Origin: Clostridia bacterium
GTDB taxonomy: Bacteria; Bacillota; Clostridia; Oscillospirales; CAG-272
Direction: 5' to 3'
DNA: 62,728 nucleotides
Assembly: GCA_017461745.1 (NCBI GenBank)
Contig: JAFTXE010000125.1
Span: 1 to 62,728 of the forward strand
Below the pieces are notes generated by a model. That model ran no database searches, was not told the DNA's origin, and saw nothing but the letters and a program-made list of their open reading frames with translations. Position 1 is the first letter of the stretch, and the number at the start of each line of letters is the position of its first letter. Positions 9,525-17,684 of the stretch are shown one piece after another. Both the position numbers and the translations under genes were made by a program.

Positions 9525-9993
9525 TTTCAATATCCTCGGCACTTCCAATATTAACAACTTTTTTATTTAGTTTCTTTGCGTATTTAACTGCGGAATATGC
9601 TCCACCTTCTTCATGTTCTATGTAGGCAATAACCAAATCCGCGGTGTCAACCATCCAACGATTTCGGAGCGTTATCGCCGCCTTGGGGTGCGCTCTGCCT
9701 ATTGCATCGGGAATAACTATTTCATCGTAATAATCTGCATAGTATTCAATGTCCTTTACGGTGTATGGCAGTGTCAGTATCATCACGTTGTTGTCTCTGT
9801 CCAACTGCTTTTGCACTCGCTTTATGACAGACGCGACAAACTCGTCAAAGTCGCCGTTTCTGCCTATGTAAAACTCCACGTATTCCTTTGTCAAGATAAG
9901 CTCCTTTAGTATCGGGACGAGCTTTTCTTCTATCTCTCTGAGTCTATCTATTCTTCTGTGTCCGAAGAATGCGACACGGTATATATCGGTCAT
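9508..9993 (-). CDS. SLOG-superfamily protein (DUF1273/YpsA-like)
   Basis: 161 aa. An N-terminal strand ends in FFGHRRI, the GHR motif of DUF1273-type SLOG proteins. The C-terminal half has NRWMVDTADLVIAYIEHEEGGAYSAVKYAKK, the usual second nucleotide-site region. SLOG domains bind or process nucleotide derivatives and occur in several anti-phage and stress pathways; the reaction here is unknown. The gene heads a two-gene operon. In the present DNA orientation I see no good minus-strand promoter before it, but the adjacent invertible segment would supply one if flipped. AAGGAAAAGG lies upstream of the ATG. Confidence 0.75.
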   Translation of the reverse strand: MTDIYRVAFFGHRRIDRLREIEEKLVPILKELILTKEYVEFYIGRNGDFDEFVASVIKRVQKQLDRDNNVMILTLPYTVKDIEYYADYYDEIVIPDAIGRAHPKAAITLRNRWMVDTADLVIAYIEHEEGGAYSAVKYAKKLNKKVVNIGSAEDIENEENK

Positions 9994-10027
9994 ATTAGAT
10001 GCACCTTTTCCTTCGACAAAATTTCAC

Positions 10028-10191
10028 CTATTAGTGTATTAGGCGTACAACATAATTGCATTTTGTTCCGCTATTATCCGTAAATAGAAAAAATACATTG
10101 AGAAAACTTCAATGTAAAGCGGTTTTATTGACTTTTTGCGGGTGTTATGGTACAATATTTATGGTGAATTTGTCCTCTAATACACTAATAG
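10028..10191. repeat. Putative invertible promoter segment (15-bp perfect inverted repeats)
   Basis: CTATTAGTGTATTAG at 10028-10042 is exactly inverted at 10177-10191. The 134 bp between hold a near-consensus promoter pointing right and a perfect 8-bp hairpin (10094-10116). A tyrosine recombinase gene ends 25 bp to the right and the SLOG operon starts 35 bp to the left. This is the classical layout of a site-specific inversion switch. As sequenced, the promoter points away from the SLOG operon (OFF). After inversion its -10 box would sit at about 10063-10068 and drive the SLOG ATG at 9993. A small MITE-like insertion is the alternative, but no target duplication is obvious. Confidence 0.7.
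10128..10156 (+). promoter_or_regulatory. Sigma-A promoter inside the invertible segment
   Basis: TTGACT (10128-10133), a 17-bp spacer ending in TATGG, and TACAAT (10151-10156). In the present orientation it fires into the 3' end of the recombinase gene as antisense; no sensible plus-strand gene follows. Confidence 0.75.
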
Positions 10192-10215
10192 ATGGTTGTT
10201 CAAAAGCCCTTGAAA

Positions 10216-11145
10216 CTAAAGGATTTTACCGACCTTATCCATCATCGCTCGCTTGTGATCCATGAGCGAATGGACGTATCGGTTCAGCGTTACCATAGGG
10301 TTCTTGTGGCCGAGTATTTCGGAGAGGGACTTGATGTCCATTCCGCACTCTATCGCTCGTGTAGCGAACGTGTGGCGGAGAGCGTGAAAGCCTTTTCTTT
10401 CAATACCGAGACTTTTTTGTAACAGCTCGAAGCTCCGCTGATAAGAACGGACAGAAACAACACCCTTTCGTCCTGATATAACCAGAGGCGATTGGCTTTT
10501 CTTTTTCATCTCCTTGAGCAGAGGCAGGAGCTGCTTCGGCAGAGGAATGACCCTCCTTGAGTGACTTGTCTTAGGAGTATCGGTTATACGGCAGAACATG
10601 CCGTTTTTATTTTTGCCGTCATGACAGGTCTTGCTTACCGTCAGCTCGGCTTTCTGAAAGTTTATGTCCGACCATTCAAGAGCGAGAAGCTCTCCGATGC
10701 GAAGCCCTGTATAAAGGCAGACAACAACACCTTTCATCTTCTCTCGCCTGTCCTTCATCACAGCCTGTTCTATGAGCTTTTGCTCCGACGGAGTAAAGCA
10801 TTCCACGGGCTTCTCACGGGATTTTGGACGCCTGATCTTATCCATCTCGTATCTGTCGGTAATTCCAAGCATATTTGCCGTTGCCATAGAGCCTTGAATA
10901 ACGGTAATTATAGCGTTTACGGTGCTTGGAGACAGACCTTTGCCTGTCTTTATATTACCCGATTGAGACAGCTCGGTCACGAACCTCTGAACGATGAGAG
11001 GCGACAGCTCGTCTATGCTGTATTCTCCGAGCTTGGGGATCAGATGGTTGAAGACGATATCTCGGTAGCTGTTGTAGGTCTTATCCTTTAAGGACGGCAT
11101 CACGTAGTTTTTTAACCAGTCCAATAGCCAATCTTTATATAACAT
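10216..11145 (-). CDS. Tyrosine recombinase (candidate DNA invertase or element integrase)
   Basis: 309 aa from the ATG at 11145, chosen because GAAAGGAAAGG sits just before it. An N-terminal SAM-like core-binding domain (about 1-105) is followed by the catalytic domain. The active-site residues are visible: Arg in TGLRIGELLAL, His-x-x-Arg in HALRHTFATR, His in LGHKNPMVTL, and the Tyr nucleophile in NRYVH. No AP2-type arm-binding domain is seen. It could be the integrase of the conjugative element. Its position 25 bp from the 15-bp inverted repeats makes an invertase role at least as likely. Expression appears controlled by a palindrome over its promoter and a hairpin terminator in its leader. 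Confidence 0.9.
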   Translation of the reverse strand: MLYKDWLLDWLKNYVMPSLKDKTYNSYRDIVFNHLIPKLGEYSIDELSPLIVQRFVTELSQSGNIKTGKGLSPSTVNAIITVIQGSMATANMLGITDRYEMDKIRRPKSREKPVECFTPSEQKLIEQAVMKDRREKMKGVVVCLYTGLRIGELLALEWSDINFQKAELTVSKTCHDGKNKNGMFCRITDTPKTSHSRRVIPLPKQLLPLLKEMKKKSQSPLVISGRKGVVSVRSYQRSFELLQKSLGIERKGFHALRHTFATRAIECGMDIKSLSEILGHKNPMVTLNRYVHSLMDHKRAMMDKVGKIL

Positions 11146-11172
11146 ACCTTTCCTTTCGTAAGTTGTTTTTTC

Positions 11173-11211
11173 AAAAACGGAGAGCGGGACCATTGATGTC
11201 CGACTCTCCGT
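11173..11211 (-). terminator. Terminator/attenuator in the recombinase leader
   Basis: On the minus strand an 8-bp stem (ACGGAGAG with CTCTCCGT) is followed by TTTTT. It lies between the recombinase promoter and its start codon, so most transcripts may stop here unless antitermination occurs. Confidence 0.6.
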
Positions 11212-11246
11212 CTCTTTTCTTTATGATGCCTTTTGCATTTTGCTCC

Positions 11247-11283
11247 GCACTCAAATTATATCATTTTTCGAGTGCTTTTTCAA
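11247..11283 (-). promoter_or_regulatory. Recombinase promoter with overlapping palindromic operator
   Basis: Minus strand: TTGAAA (11278-11283), 17-bp spacer, TATAAT (11255-11260). GCACTC and GAGTGC (11247-11252 and 11270-11275) form an inverted repeat flanking the -10 box, a likely repressor site. The small HTH protein encoded upstream is a candidate regulator. Confidence 0.65.
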
Positions 11284-11343
11284 ATTGTAAATATTTCCTT
11301 CTGCTATGATTCTGCTATTAGTTCTACTGTATAAGTTAACCTT

Positions 11344-11364
11344 GTGGGTTCACTGTGAACCCAC
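11344..11364. repeat. 21-bp near-perfect palindrome
   Basis: GTGGGTTCAC, one central T, GTGAACCCAC. It lies between the HTH gene and the recombinase promoter. There is no U-tract on either side, so it looks more like an operator or recombination-factor site than a terminator. Confidence 0.5.
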
Positions 11365-11388
11365 CCACGGTCCAGCATATAGGCATAG

Positions 11389-11673
11389 TTATCCCTTGGC
11401 AGGTCGGTATTTTTCAAAATCTTTTACAGTAAACAGCAGTGAGCTTTTCGCGCCGCTTTGGCGGTATCTCTGCTCCACCTTAATAAATCCGTGCCTTTCA
11501 AGGTCATCGATAGCGCGCTTTACCGTTGACCTTGACATAGACAGATCCATAGCAATCTTACGCTCGGACGGCCAACATTTGCCGTCCGAGTTTGCTCTTT
11601 GTACGAGGTAAAAATACACCGATATAGCTCTGTTTGGAAGTCCTGCTGCGTAAATTGACTCGAAGTAATTCAT
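11389..11673 (-). CDS. Small winged-helix/HTH DNA-binding protein
   Basis: 94 aa, almost entirely one winged helix-turn-helix of the HTH_36 type: LPNRAISVYFYLVQRA, CWPSERKIAMDLSMSRSTVKRAIDDLERHGFIK, then a beta-wing. Such domains occur in plasmid replication initiators and small regulators. Its ATG overlaps the VirD4 stop (ATGA), so it is coupled to the mobilisation operon. It may regulate the recombinase or the transfer genes, or be a reduced replication protein; the sequence cannot decide. It lacks the Met-rich C-terminal tail seen on many proteins of the element. Confidence 0.75.
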   Translation of the reverse strand: MNYFESIYAAGLPNRAISVYFYLVQRANSDGKCWPSERKIAMDLSMSRSTVKRAIDDLERHGFIKVEQRYRQSGAKSSLLFTVKDFEKYRPAKG

Positions 11674-13508
11674 TGAGGGCTGTCTCCGTTTTGCCTACGG
11701 TCAACTACACGCCTGTCGGGACTTAACTTACGGTTCTTATCCTTGAGAGTCTTTGGTGTCCTTCCCATTACCTGCTCCACGTAGATAGCTCCCGACATAT
11801 CGCCCTCGTCTCGTGTTCTTTGTTGGCACAGATGAGGGTATTTTGCTTTTATTGCCGCTACGAGCGTATCTCTGCTCGCATATTTGATGGCGTTGCTGTC
11901 ACGGACAGGCACGCAATAGGGCTGTTTCTCGAACTCTATGCCCCATTCAAAGAACAGCTTCAGCTTTACTTTGATGGGATAAAAACCTGTTTTTGTGACT
12001 ATAAATGTTCCTTTTGGCAGAGACTTTAATTCGTCTGCGGTCATAAGCGGGCGTTGTATCATATCCAGAGAGCGTGACGGAGAGTCCTTGCTCTGACTTA
12101 TCGAGCCTGACATAACGGTCTTTACTCCCATAGACTCGGACAGTCTTTCTGCCGACTCGGAGTTGGGCGCAAATCCGCCGAATACTGTGAGCTGTGTGTT
12201 GTCAATAATTATCTCCGCTCCTTCCTCTCCGTAGTTCTTTTCGAGCTGTGCGAAGGACTGGATAATGGGAACTATGCTTACACGTCTCGATCTCGATGCC
12301 GAGAACATCATCTCCGCACTTTGTATAGGCGGGAGCGTACCGAACTCATCACAGTAAAATACCACTCTGTTTTTGAGCTTACCGCCGTTCTCATCGGCAA
12401 CGGCAAGTATCTCTCTGTATAGCTGCTGAATGATAAGAGAGACCATGAAATATTTGCTGCTGTCTTCCTCGGGCATTATTACGAAGATAATGCTTTTTTC
12501 ATTGCACAGCTTTTCGGCATCTATCTCTGTTTCCGAGCACATAATGGTTTCAAGCTCGGAATCGAGGAATGCGTTAAGCCTTGAGAGCGTGGTCGACATT
12601 ACCGACGCCATCGACTGCTCGGAGGTGTTGAGAGCCGCACCCGCAAACCACTTGGCTTTGTGGTCATCGGGAAGCATCTCCATGAGCTGTTGGAACTGAT
12701 TCCTTTTGTCTCTGCCGGGGGCGAGAAGCTCTTGGATTATCTTGAATACAGAGACGATATGTCTTTCCTCGGGATTGCAGAATTCCGCTACCAGAAGAAT
12801 AGAGGCTGTCAGCAAGCCCTCGGCGGCATCGTAGAAGTAGCTGTTCTGTCCGAAGTTACCCGATTCCATGCCCGAAAGGATTATGGTCTTTGAGATTATT
12901 TTTGCATATTTCTCGGCTTTGGCTTTGTATTGCAATTCGCCTGTTTCCTTATACTTGTCCATGTACTTGTTTACAAGGTGCAAAAGATTGTTTCCGTGAG
13001 AGCGCATAGGGTTTCGCAGGTCTATGACGGATACGTTATAGCCGTAGTATTTTGAGGCTATCGTGCCGTAATTTCTCATCAGATCCCCTTTGGTGTCGCT
13101 TGTAAGAATTGACATTCCGGAGGCGAGAGCGTACTCCAAATTTGGGTATAGCCAAAACGCGGTTTTTCCGACTCCCGCTGCTCCCACCATCATACAGTGT
13201 ACGTCACCTGTATCTACAAGAGCAATCGTCTCGCTTCCTTGCGTTTTACAGCCTACGACTATACCTTGCTCTGTCGGTCGGGTGTCGGGATCGTCACGCC
13301 ATTCTTTTGGCTTGAACGGTACGTGCTTGTACACGTCCTTTATTTCCTTGCGCGTAGCCCATCTCGCCGTTCCGTGCTGACCGTCACCTACGGTCTTATT
13401 TTTTATCCCTCGCATACTGTACATATAGGCAAGAGAGGAAATGAGAACAAAAATACCGCCCATAACGGCGGCTACCAATAATAAAATTTTTACGCCTTCC
13501 ATACACAC
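11670..13508 (-). CDS. virD4: VirD4/TraG-type conjugative coupling ATPase
   Basis: 612 aa. One membrane helix near residues 6-30, then a TraG-type start (HGTARWATRKEI), Walker A GAAGVGKTA (about 109-117) and Walker B VVFYCDEFG (about 362-370). Coupling proteins bring the relaxase-DNA complex, and any protein substrates, to the type IV secretion channel at the membrane. It follows the relaxase and TOPRIM genes directly and is coupled to the HTH gene. Its C-terminus is charged (DRRQNGDSPQ) and lacks the Met-rich tail. It would be the expected receptor if that tail is a secretion signal. Confidence 0.93.
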   Translation of the reverse strand: MCMEGVKILLLVAAVMGGIFVLISSLAYMYSMRGIKNKTVGDGQHGTARWATRKEIKDVYKHVPFKPKEWRDDPDTRPTEQGIVVGCKTQGSETIALVDTGDVHCMMVGAAGVGKTAFWLYPNLEYALASGMSILTSDTKGDLMRNYGTIASKYYGYNVSVIDLRNPMRSHGNNLLHLVNKYMDKYKETGELQYKAKAEKYAKIISKTIILSGMESGNFGQNSYFYDAAEGLLTASILLVAEFCNPEERHIVSVFKIIQELLAPGRDKRNQFQQLMEMLPDDHKAKWFAGAALNTSEQSMASVMSTTLSRLNAFLDSELETIMCSETEIDAEKLCNEKSIIFVIMPEEDSSKYFMVSLIIQQLYREILAVADENGGKLKNRVVFYCDEFGTLPPIQSAEMMFSASRSRRVSIVPIIQSFAQLEKNYGEEGAEIIIDNTQLTVFGGFAPNSESAERLSESMGVKTVMSGSISQSKDSPSRSLDMIQRPLMTADELKSLPKGTFIVTKTGFYPIKVKLKLFFEWGIEFEKQPYCVPVRDSNAIKYASRDTLVAAIKAKYPHLCQQRTRDEGDMSGAIYVEQVMGRTPKTLKDKNRKLSPDRRVVDRRQNGDSPQ

Positions 13509-13509
13509 C

Positions 13510-14949
13510 TCACATTGTCATTTCCATTGATTCTTTTTGCTGAACCTGTGCTTCAAGCTCTATCGCTCCGTCAAGGCGCAGACACATCATTGCAAACTTC
13601 TGCATACTGTGGCATTGACTTTCGATTTCAACACGGGTAAAGGTATCCTTATCCGTAAACGACCTTTCGAGATTTGAAAAGTATTCCTTTAGATCGAGCA
13701 TCTGATTGACTGAATTCTTTGTATCTTTATGAGGCATATACCCCTTGAATATCTCCTTTATGACCTCTGCGGAGCTTGTTTCTTTCTCAATCTGCGAGCT
13801 TCTGCATACACAAAAAGCAATAGCAATTTTCGACATATTGAAGAGATGCTGTTGTTTTTCCGAATTTGAAACTGATTTATCCGCTTTATCAAGTAAATAG
13901 TCAAGTCTTTTAATTGTTTTGCCTATAATATAGCCTTTGCTTTCAAAAATACCCTTGCAGTTTTCATCACAATATAAGTCAATAGTCTGAAGTCCTCGGC
14001 AACGCATTTTTATATGCTCCATACGGGGATGCTCGGATGCGGGAATTGCTTCCTTTCCGTTCAAAGCTTTCAGGTCCTCATCCCAATCCTTATATGTGGG
14101 CATAGCTCTCCACAGAGAGTAATCTCCCACGCTTCTGATGTTTTCTGCTACACGGTAGGCTCCCTCAATACCCGCCCTGTCGTGATCGAGACAGAGGTAA
14201 ACGTTTTTTATATTCGGATAGCTTTTAAGCATACGTATTGCGGCAATATCTGCGGTAGAGCAAAGCGCAACGTAGGAGTGCTGTTCCCAATCCTTTTTGT
14301 GAAGCGAAATATACGCAAGCATATCTATAGGAGCTTCAAAGACGTACAGCCTATCCGATTCGCCTACATAATTGAAACTGTAGTTAGGATCGCTGCTTTC
14401 TGCGTTGCCTTTGAAGCTTGAATTTGAGGCTGTGGATCGCTTCTGTATATGCTTTGGAACACCGTTTTCGTCAAGCCCCACGAATACGGCGTTGTGGTAT
14501 TCCGCATCCTCGAATATCAACCCCTTGTGAACAAAGGCATCCACTACCTCTCGGTCAATAAATCTTTCGTTTAACAGGTACGCATATACACGGCGCATAT
14601 CCGCATTTTTAGGCGGTACTTCAAAAGGCTTCTTGGGCTTCTCATTTTCCCGTGGCTCTCTCGGCGCTCTTTCAATGACAGCTCCCGCGCCTCTGCCAAG
14701 CAATGCTTGAACGGCTTCGGGATAGCTCATACCAAAGAATTTTTGCACGAAGCTGACAGCCCCGCCGCCTATAAGCTCATATTGGCTGAACCATTCACAG
14801 CCTTTGATGGATACCTTGCCGGTCGGAGCTTCCCACCAATATTCGTTGCCGTGTTTTTCTACAGATTCGCCAACTGTACGCAAATATGATACGATATTTG
14901 CTTCATTTGCGCCTTTCTTTTCCTGTTCGCTAAAATGAATATATGGCAT
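13510..14949 (-). CDS. DUF3991/TOPRIM primase-like protein
   Basis: 479 aa. The N-terminal part resembles DUF3991 and primase-adjacent zinc-less domains (YWWEAPTGKVSIKGCEWF, GGGAVSFVQKFFGMSYPEAVQALL). A TOPRIM fold follows at about 195-300 (DRLYVFEAPIDMLAYISL, YLCLDHDRAGIEGA, with the acidic Glu and DxD residues). Proteins like this sit beside MobP relaxases and probably prime or process the transferred strand. It ends QQKESMEMTM, one of the Met-x-Met tails shared across the element; conjugative primases in other systems are known to enter the recipient, so the tail fits a transferred protein (inference). Confidence 0.85.
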   Translation of the reverse strand: MPYIHFSEQEKKGANEANIVSYLRTVGESVEKHGNEYWWEAPTGKVSIKGCEWFSQYELIGGGAVSFVQKFFGMSYPEAVQALLGRGAGAVIERAPREPRENEKPKKPFEVPPKNADMRRVYAYLLNERFIDREVVDAFVHKGLIFEDAEYHNAVFVGLDENGVPKHIQKRSTASNSSFKGNAESSDPNYSFNYVGESDRLYVFEAPIDMLAYISLHKKDWEQHSYVALCSTADIAAIRMLKSYPNIKNVYLCLDHDRAGIEGAYRVAENIRSVGDYSLWRAMPTYKDWDEDLKALNGKEAIPASEHPRMEHIKMRCRGLQTIDLYCDENCKGIFESKGYIIGKTIKRLDYLLDKADKSVSNSEKQQHLFNMSKIAIAFCVCRSSQIEKETSSAEVIKEIFKGYMPHKDTKNSVNQMLDLKEYFSNLERSFTDKDTFTRVEIESQCHSMQKFAMMCLRLDGAIELEAQVQQKESMEMTM

Positions 14950-14973
14950 ATTTTTTCCTTTCTGTGATTTTTA

Positions 14974-16380
14974 TTATGTGTAAGTCATTTCCGCATTCTT
15001 CTTGTCCTCGATCTCCCGACGCTGACGCTTATCGATGAAGCTCTTGCCGTTATCATCATTGTCGATTTTATCCCTAAAAATATTGGCAAGGCTGCGGAAT
15101 AGACTTGTGACTGCAACGGCGCTCGGAGGCTTGCGCTGTTGGCTGTAATATTGCTTTCCGTTATGCGTATAGGAATGACTGCTCCCGCCGCCTTTACTGC
15201 CGCCTTTATCTTCACTTTTTTTCTGTTCTTCCTTTTGAGAGCTTATAGAGAAGCTCCCGCCGTTCTCACCGTGTATTCGCATAGCTTCACGGATTATCTC
15301 GTTCTTAATGCTCTTGAATTCCTTATTCTGCGATAGCGGGATCTTCGGTGGCAAGTCGCTTGTATAGGTCTTCAGTATCTCATATTTTTTATCATACCAA
15401 AGGTCGTAAAGCACGGCAATACGAGTATCCTTCGCAAGCTCATCGACTATGGAATCTATAAGCTCCTTAACGTCCTTTTGGAGATATCCGTAAACCTTCT
15501 TCGATTTGGTGGCTTTCAGTCTCTCGGACAGAAGCATCAGCTTTTGCTCTATGACGGGGTTATCATACGTTCCGTTATCTATGCGTTCCATGATGTCATC
15601 AAGCATAGCTTTCCAGTCATTTTTCAATGCGTCACGGCGCTGTGTTTGCTCACGGTAGATGTGCTGTAGGTCATCCTTGAATATGTCCTGACCGAGAGCC
15701 GAGCGCATCTTCCTCACACCTTCACGGGAGAGATATCCTCTTTGCGCGTTGGTAGAGTACGCTATGAGGTGTATGTGAGGATGGTGACTCTCATTATGAA
15801 ACGCCGCATACCATTTAAGCTCCGACATTGGTATCTTCAAGGCATCGGACAGCTCTTGCGTATGCTTACGGAGAGTATCTCTCCATTGGTATGCGTTATT
15901 GTATCCGAGACGCTCAGCATCCTCACGGCGCAAGGATACTATCATCGTCCAAAAATTTCCTGTGTGAGCATTAAGTTCCGCGGATACCTTCGAGAGAATT
16001 ATATCCTCGTCATCGGCAGAAAACAGACCGTGAGAGCCGTGCTTTTCGACTCTCGGACGGGTAGCGATATAATCGGCATAGGTTGTATTTTCCAACACAT
16101 TTTGCGCGTTATCTTCAAGAGCACGAGCTATAAACTCAGAAGCGTTCTTGGCGGTCGGTTTTGCTACATAATCCTCGTATTCGAGCATCTGAACGCTGTC
16201 GGGAAAGCGTTCCAAGATATCTTTTATTATTTCCGTCTGCTTTTTGGTGACAGAAACATTCTCCTTGACTTCATATAACTTTTCAACACCTTCCCGTGTG
16301 GCAATATACTTAACAAGCCCGCCTATATTTTTCTTTGAGGCGGGCTTGTAATATTTGAATTTTGTAACTAACTTTGCCAT
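14974..16380 (-). CDS. MobP3-family relaxase
   Basis: 468 aa. The N-terminal relaxase domain has the conserved start LVTKFKYYKP and IGGLVKYIATREGVEKL, a Tyr-rich segment YADYIATRPRVEKHGSHGLF, and the metal-binding motif HHPHIHL near residue 199-205. It would nick the transfer origin and be led through VirD4 attached to the strand. The C-terminal 150 residues are charged and Gly/Ser-rich, ending NAEMTYT, which resembles the EMTM tail of the next protein. Overlap of 13 bp with the MobC-like gene indicates one operon. Confidence 0.92.
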   Translation of the reverse strand: MAKLVTKFKYYKPASKKNIGGLVKYIATREGVEKLYEVKENVSVTKKQTEIIKDILERFPDSVQMLEYEDYVAKPTAKNASEFIARALEDNAQNVLENTTYADYIATRPRVEKHGSHGLFSADDEDIILSKVSAELNAHTGNFWTMIVSLRREDAERLGYNNAYQWRDTLRKHTQELSDALKIPMSELKWYAAFHNESHHPHIHLIAYSTNAQRGYLSREGVRKMRSALGQDIFKDDLQHIYREQTQRRDALKNDWKAMLDDIMERIDNGTYDNPVIEQKLMLLSERLKATKSKKVYGYLQKDVKELIDSIVDELAKDTRIAVLYDLWYDKKYEILKTYTSDLPPKIPLSQNKEFKSIKNEIIREAMRIHGENGGSFSISSQKEEQKKSEDKGGSKGGGSSHSYTHNGKQYYSQQRKPPSAVAVTSLFRSLANIFRDKIDNDDNGKSFIDKRQRREIEDKKNAEMTYT

Positions 16381-16787
16381 TTGACAGCGGTATCAAGAGA
16401 GAGCGTTCCGTTGATGCGTTTTACTTCTTCCTCGCATTCTCTGCGGAGCTTATCAAGGCTATCTTTAGGAATATCCATTGTGGCTGCCATTACGTTCATC
16501 AGCATACTCATCTCTATAGCTATGCGATAAAGATTTCTATTGTATCTGTTTTCACTGTCTCGAATTATACTTTTCATCGTAGCTATGACGATGCTTGGGA
16601 AGTAATCGGGATTGTGTTCAGAGGCAACGTATCCCGCATAGAAGCGTATCGCCTTTTCTACAAATTCGTTCATGGTAGTACAGTTATCTGCTTTATACCA
16701 TTGCTGAATAAGTATCATGGTATCATCCTGAATACGAAAATTATATCTTTTTTTGCCGTCGTTTTCGTCTTTGTTCGTGTTTTGCAT
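16368..16787 (-). CDS. MobC-like relaxosome accessory protein
   Basis: 139 aa from the ATG at 16787, preceded by GGAAAGGAATG; a longer ORF start lies at 16835. It begins KKRYNFRIQDDTMILIQQWY, like a ribbon-helix-helix or MobC DNA-binding start, and continues with helical segments (TMNEFVEKAIRFYAGYVASE, as in RHH plus tail). It probably binds the transfer origin and helps the relaxase; position and coupling to the relaxase gene support this. No Met-rich tail. Confidence 0.7.
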   Translation of the reverse strand: MQNTNKDENDGKKRYNFRIQDDTMILIQQWYKADNCTTMNEFVEKAIRFYAGYVASEHNPDYFPSIVIATMKSIIRDSENRYNRNLYRIAIEMSMLMNVMAATMDIPKDSLDKLRRECEEEVKRINGTLSLDTAVKWQS

Positions 16788-16844
16788 TTTTTGTTCATTC
16801 CTTTCCGCTGCGCAAAAAGGGGATATCAGATCCAACCGATTACG

Positions 16845-16932
16845 TAGCTTTTAATATTTGACGTCATTGTTTTCTTCTGCCGAAGCAGAACTGTCGCTCC
16901 GGTGATAGTTTTTGAGTTTTTTGTTCAAACCT
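16845..16932. other. Candidate origin of transfer region
   Basis: Non-coding DNA between the divergent mob operon and toxin-antitoxin operon. It contains TTCTGC-CGAA-GCAGAA (16875-16890), a perfect hairpin, and AT-rich flanks. Transfer origins commonly lie just upstream of the MobC-relaxase genes. No nick site can be recognised from sequence alone. Confidence 0.35.
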
Positions 16933-16933
16933 C

Positions 16934-16962
16934 TTGACAAAATATCACTTTAGTGATACAAT
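16934..16962 (+). promoter_or_regulatory. Consensus promoter with operator of the toxin-antitoxin pair
   Basis: TTGACA (16934-16939), 17 bp, TACAAT (16957-16962). The palindrome TATCAC-TTTA-GTGATA (16943-16958) covers the spacer and -10 box, so a bound repressor, probably the HTH antitoxin, would block transcription. Confidence 0.85.
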
Positions 16963-16991
16963 GGCAGTAAGCAGAATTGGAGGTAATTAAA

Positions 16992-17684
16992 ATGGATAAA
17001 ATAATCACATTGTTTCACGGTTCAAAGAAAATCGTAGAAGCTCCGACATTTGGAGAAGGAAAGAAAACCAATGACTTTGGTCTTGGTTTTTATTGCACCG
17101 AAACAGAAGAACTGGCAAAGGAATGGGCAGTTTCATCTTTGCAAGATGGTTTTTCAAACCGTTATACACTTGATACCGAATATATGAATATCTTAAATCT
17201 CAACAGTCCCGAATATACAATCCTTAACTGGATCGCAGTTCTTGTCGAGCATCGCATTTTCTCAATCAAAACACCTGTCGCACGAAGAGCTAAAAGATAC
17301 TTGATCGATAATTTCGGTATCAACGTTAACGCCTACGATCTGATTACAGGCTATCGTGCAGACGATTCCTATTTTGATTACGCAGAGTCTTTTCTTAATA
17401 ACGGAATATCCGTAGAACAACTTGCAAAAGCAATGAGGCTTGGCAAGCTCGGTGAGCAGATCGTTCTGAAGTCTCAATTTGCATTCTCTCGTATCAAATT
17501 TGAAGGCTTTGAGGTTGCCGAGAAGGAAGAATTTTATGTTCTTCGTAAATCACGAGATGATGAAGCTAATCAGCTTTATCTTGAAATGCTTGAAGAAGAT
17601 AGTGACGGATTGTATATACAGGATATCATAAGAGGGGGGATTACAAATGATGACCCGCGCATACCAAGAAATATATCTAAATAA
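16992..17684 (+). CDS. DUF3990 ADP-ribosyltransferase-like toxin
   Basis: 230 aa from the ATG at 16992, with GGAGG eight bases upstream. The N-terminus (ITLFHGSKKIVEAPTFGEGK, NDFGLGFYCTETEELAKEWA) is the DUF3990 signature, a family placed in the ADP-ribosyltransferase superfamily: FHGS and GxGFYxT resemble the H-x-T and Y-type NAD-binding motifs. The target is unknown. It is followed with a 38-bp overlap by an HTH gene, and both sit behind an autoregulated-looking promoter, so this is most simply a toxin-antitoxin pair stabilising the element. It is transcribed opposite to the mobilisation genes. Confidence 0.75.
   Translation: MDKIITLFHGSKKIVEAPTFGEGKKTNDFGLGFYCTETEELAKEWAVSSLQDGFSNRYTLDTEYMNILNLNSPEYTILNWIAVLVEHRIFSIKTPVARRAKRYLIDNFGINVNAYDLITGYRADDSYFDYAESFLNNGISVEQLAKAMRLGKLGEQIVLKSQFAFSRIKFEGFEVAEKEEFYVLRKSRDDEANQLYLEMLEEDSDGLYIQDIIRGGITNDDPRIPRNISK

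Noticed and set aside
10028-10191. Inverted repeats as the left end of the conjugative element
   Set aside because: They are inverted and close together, with no matching copy near 60 kb, so they do not behave as element ends.
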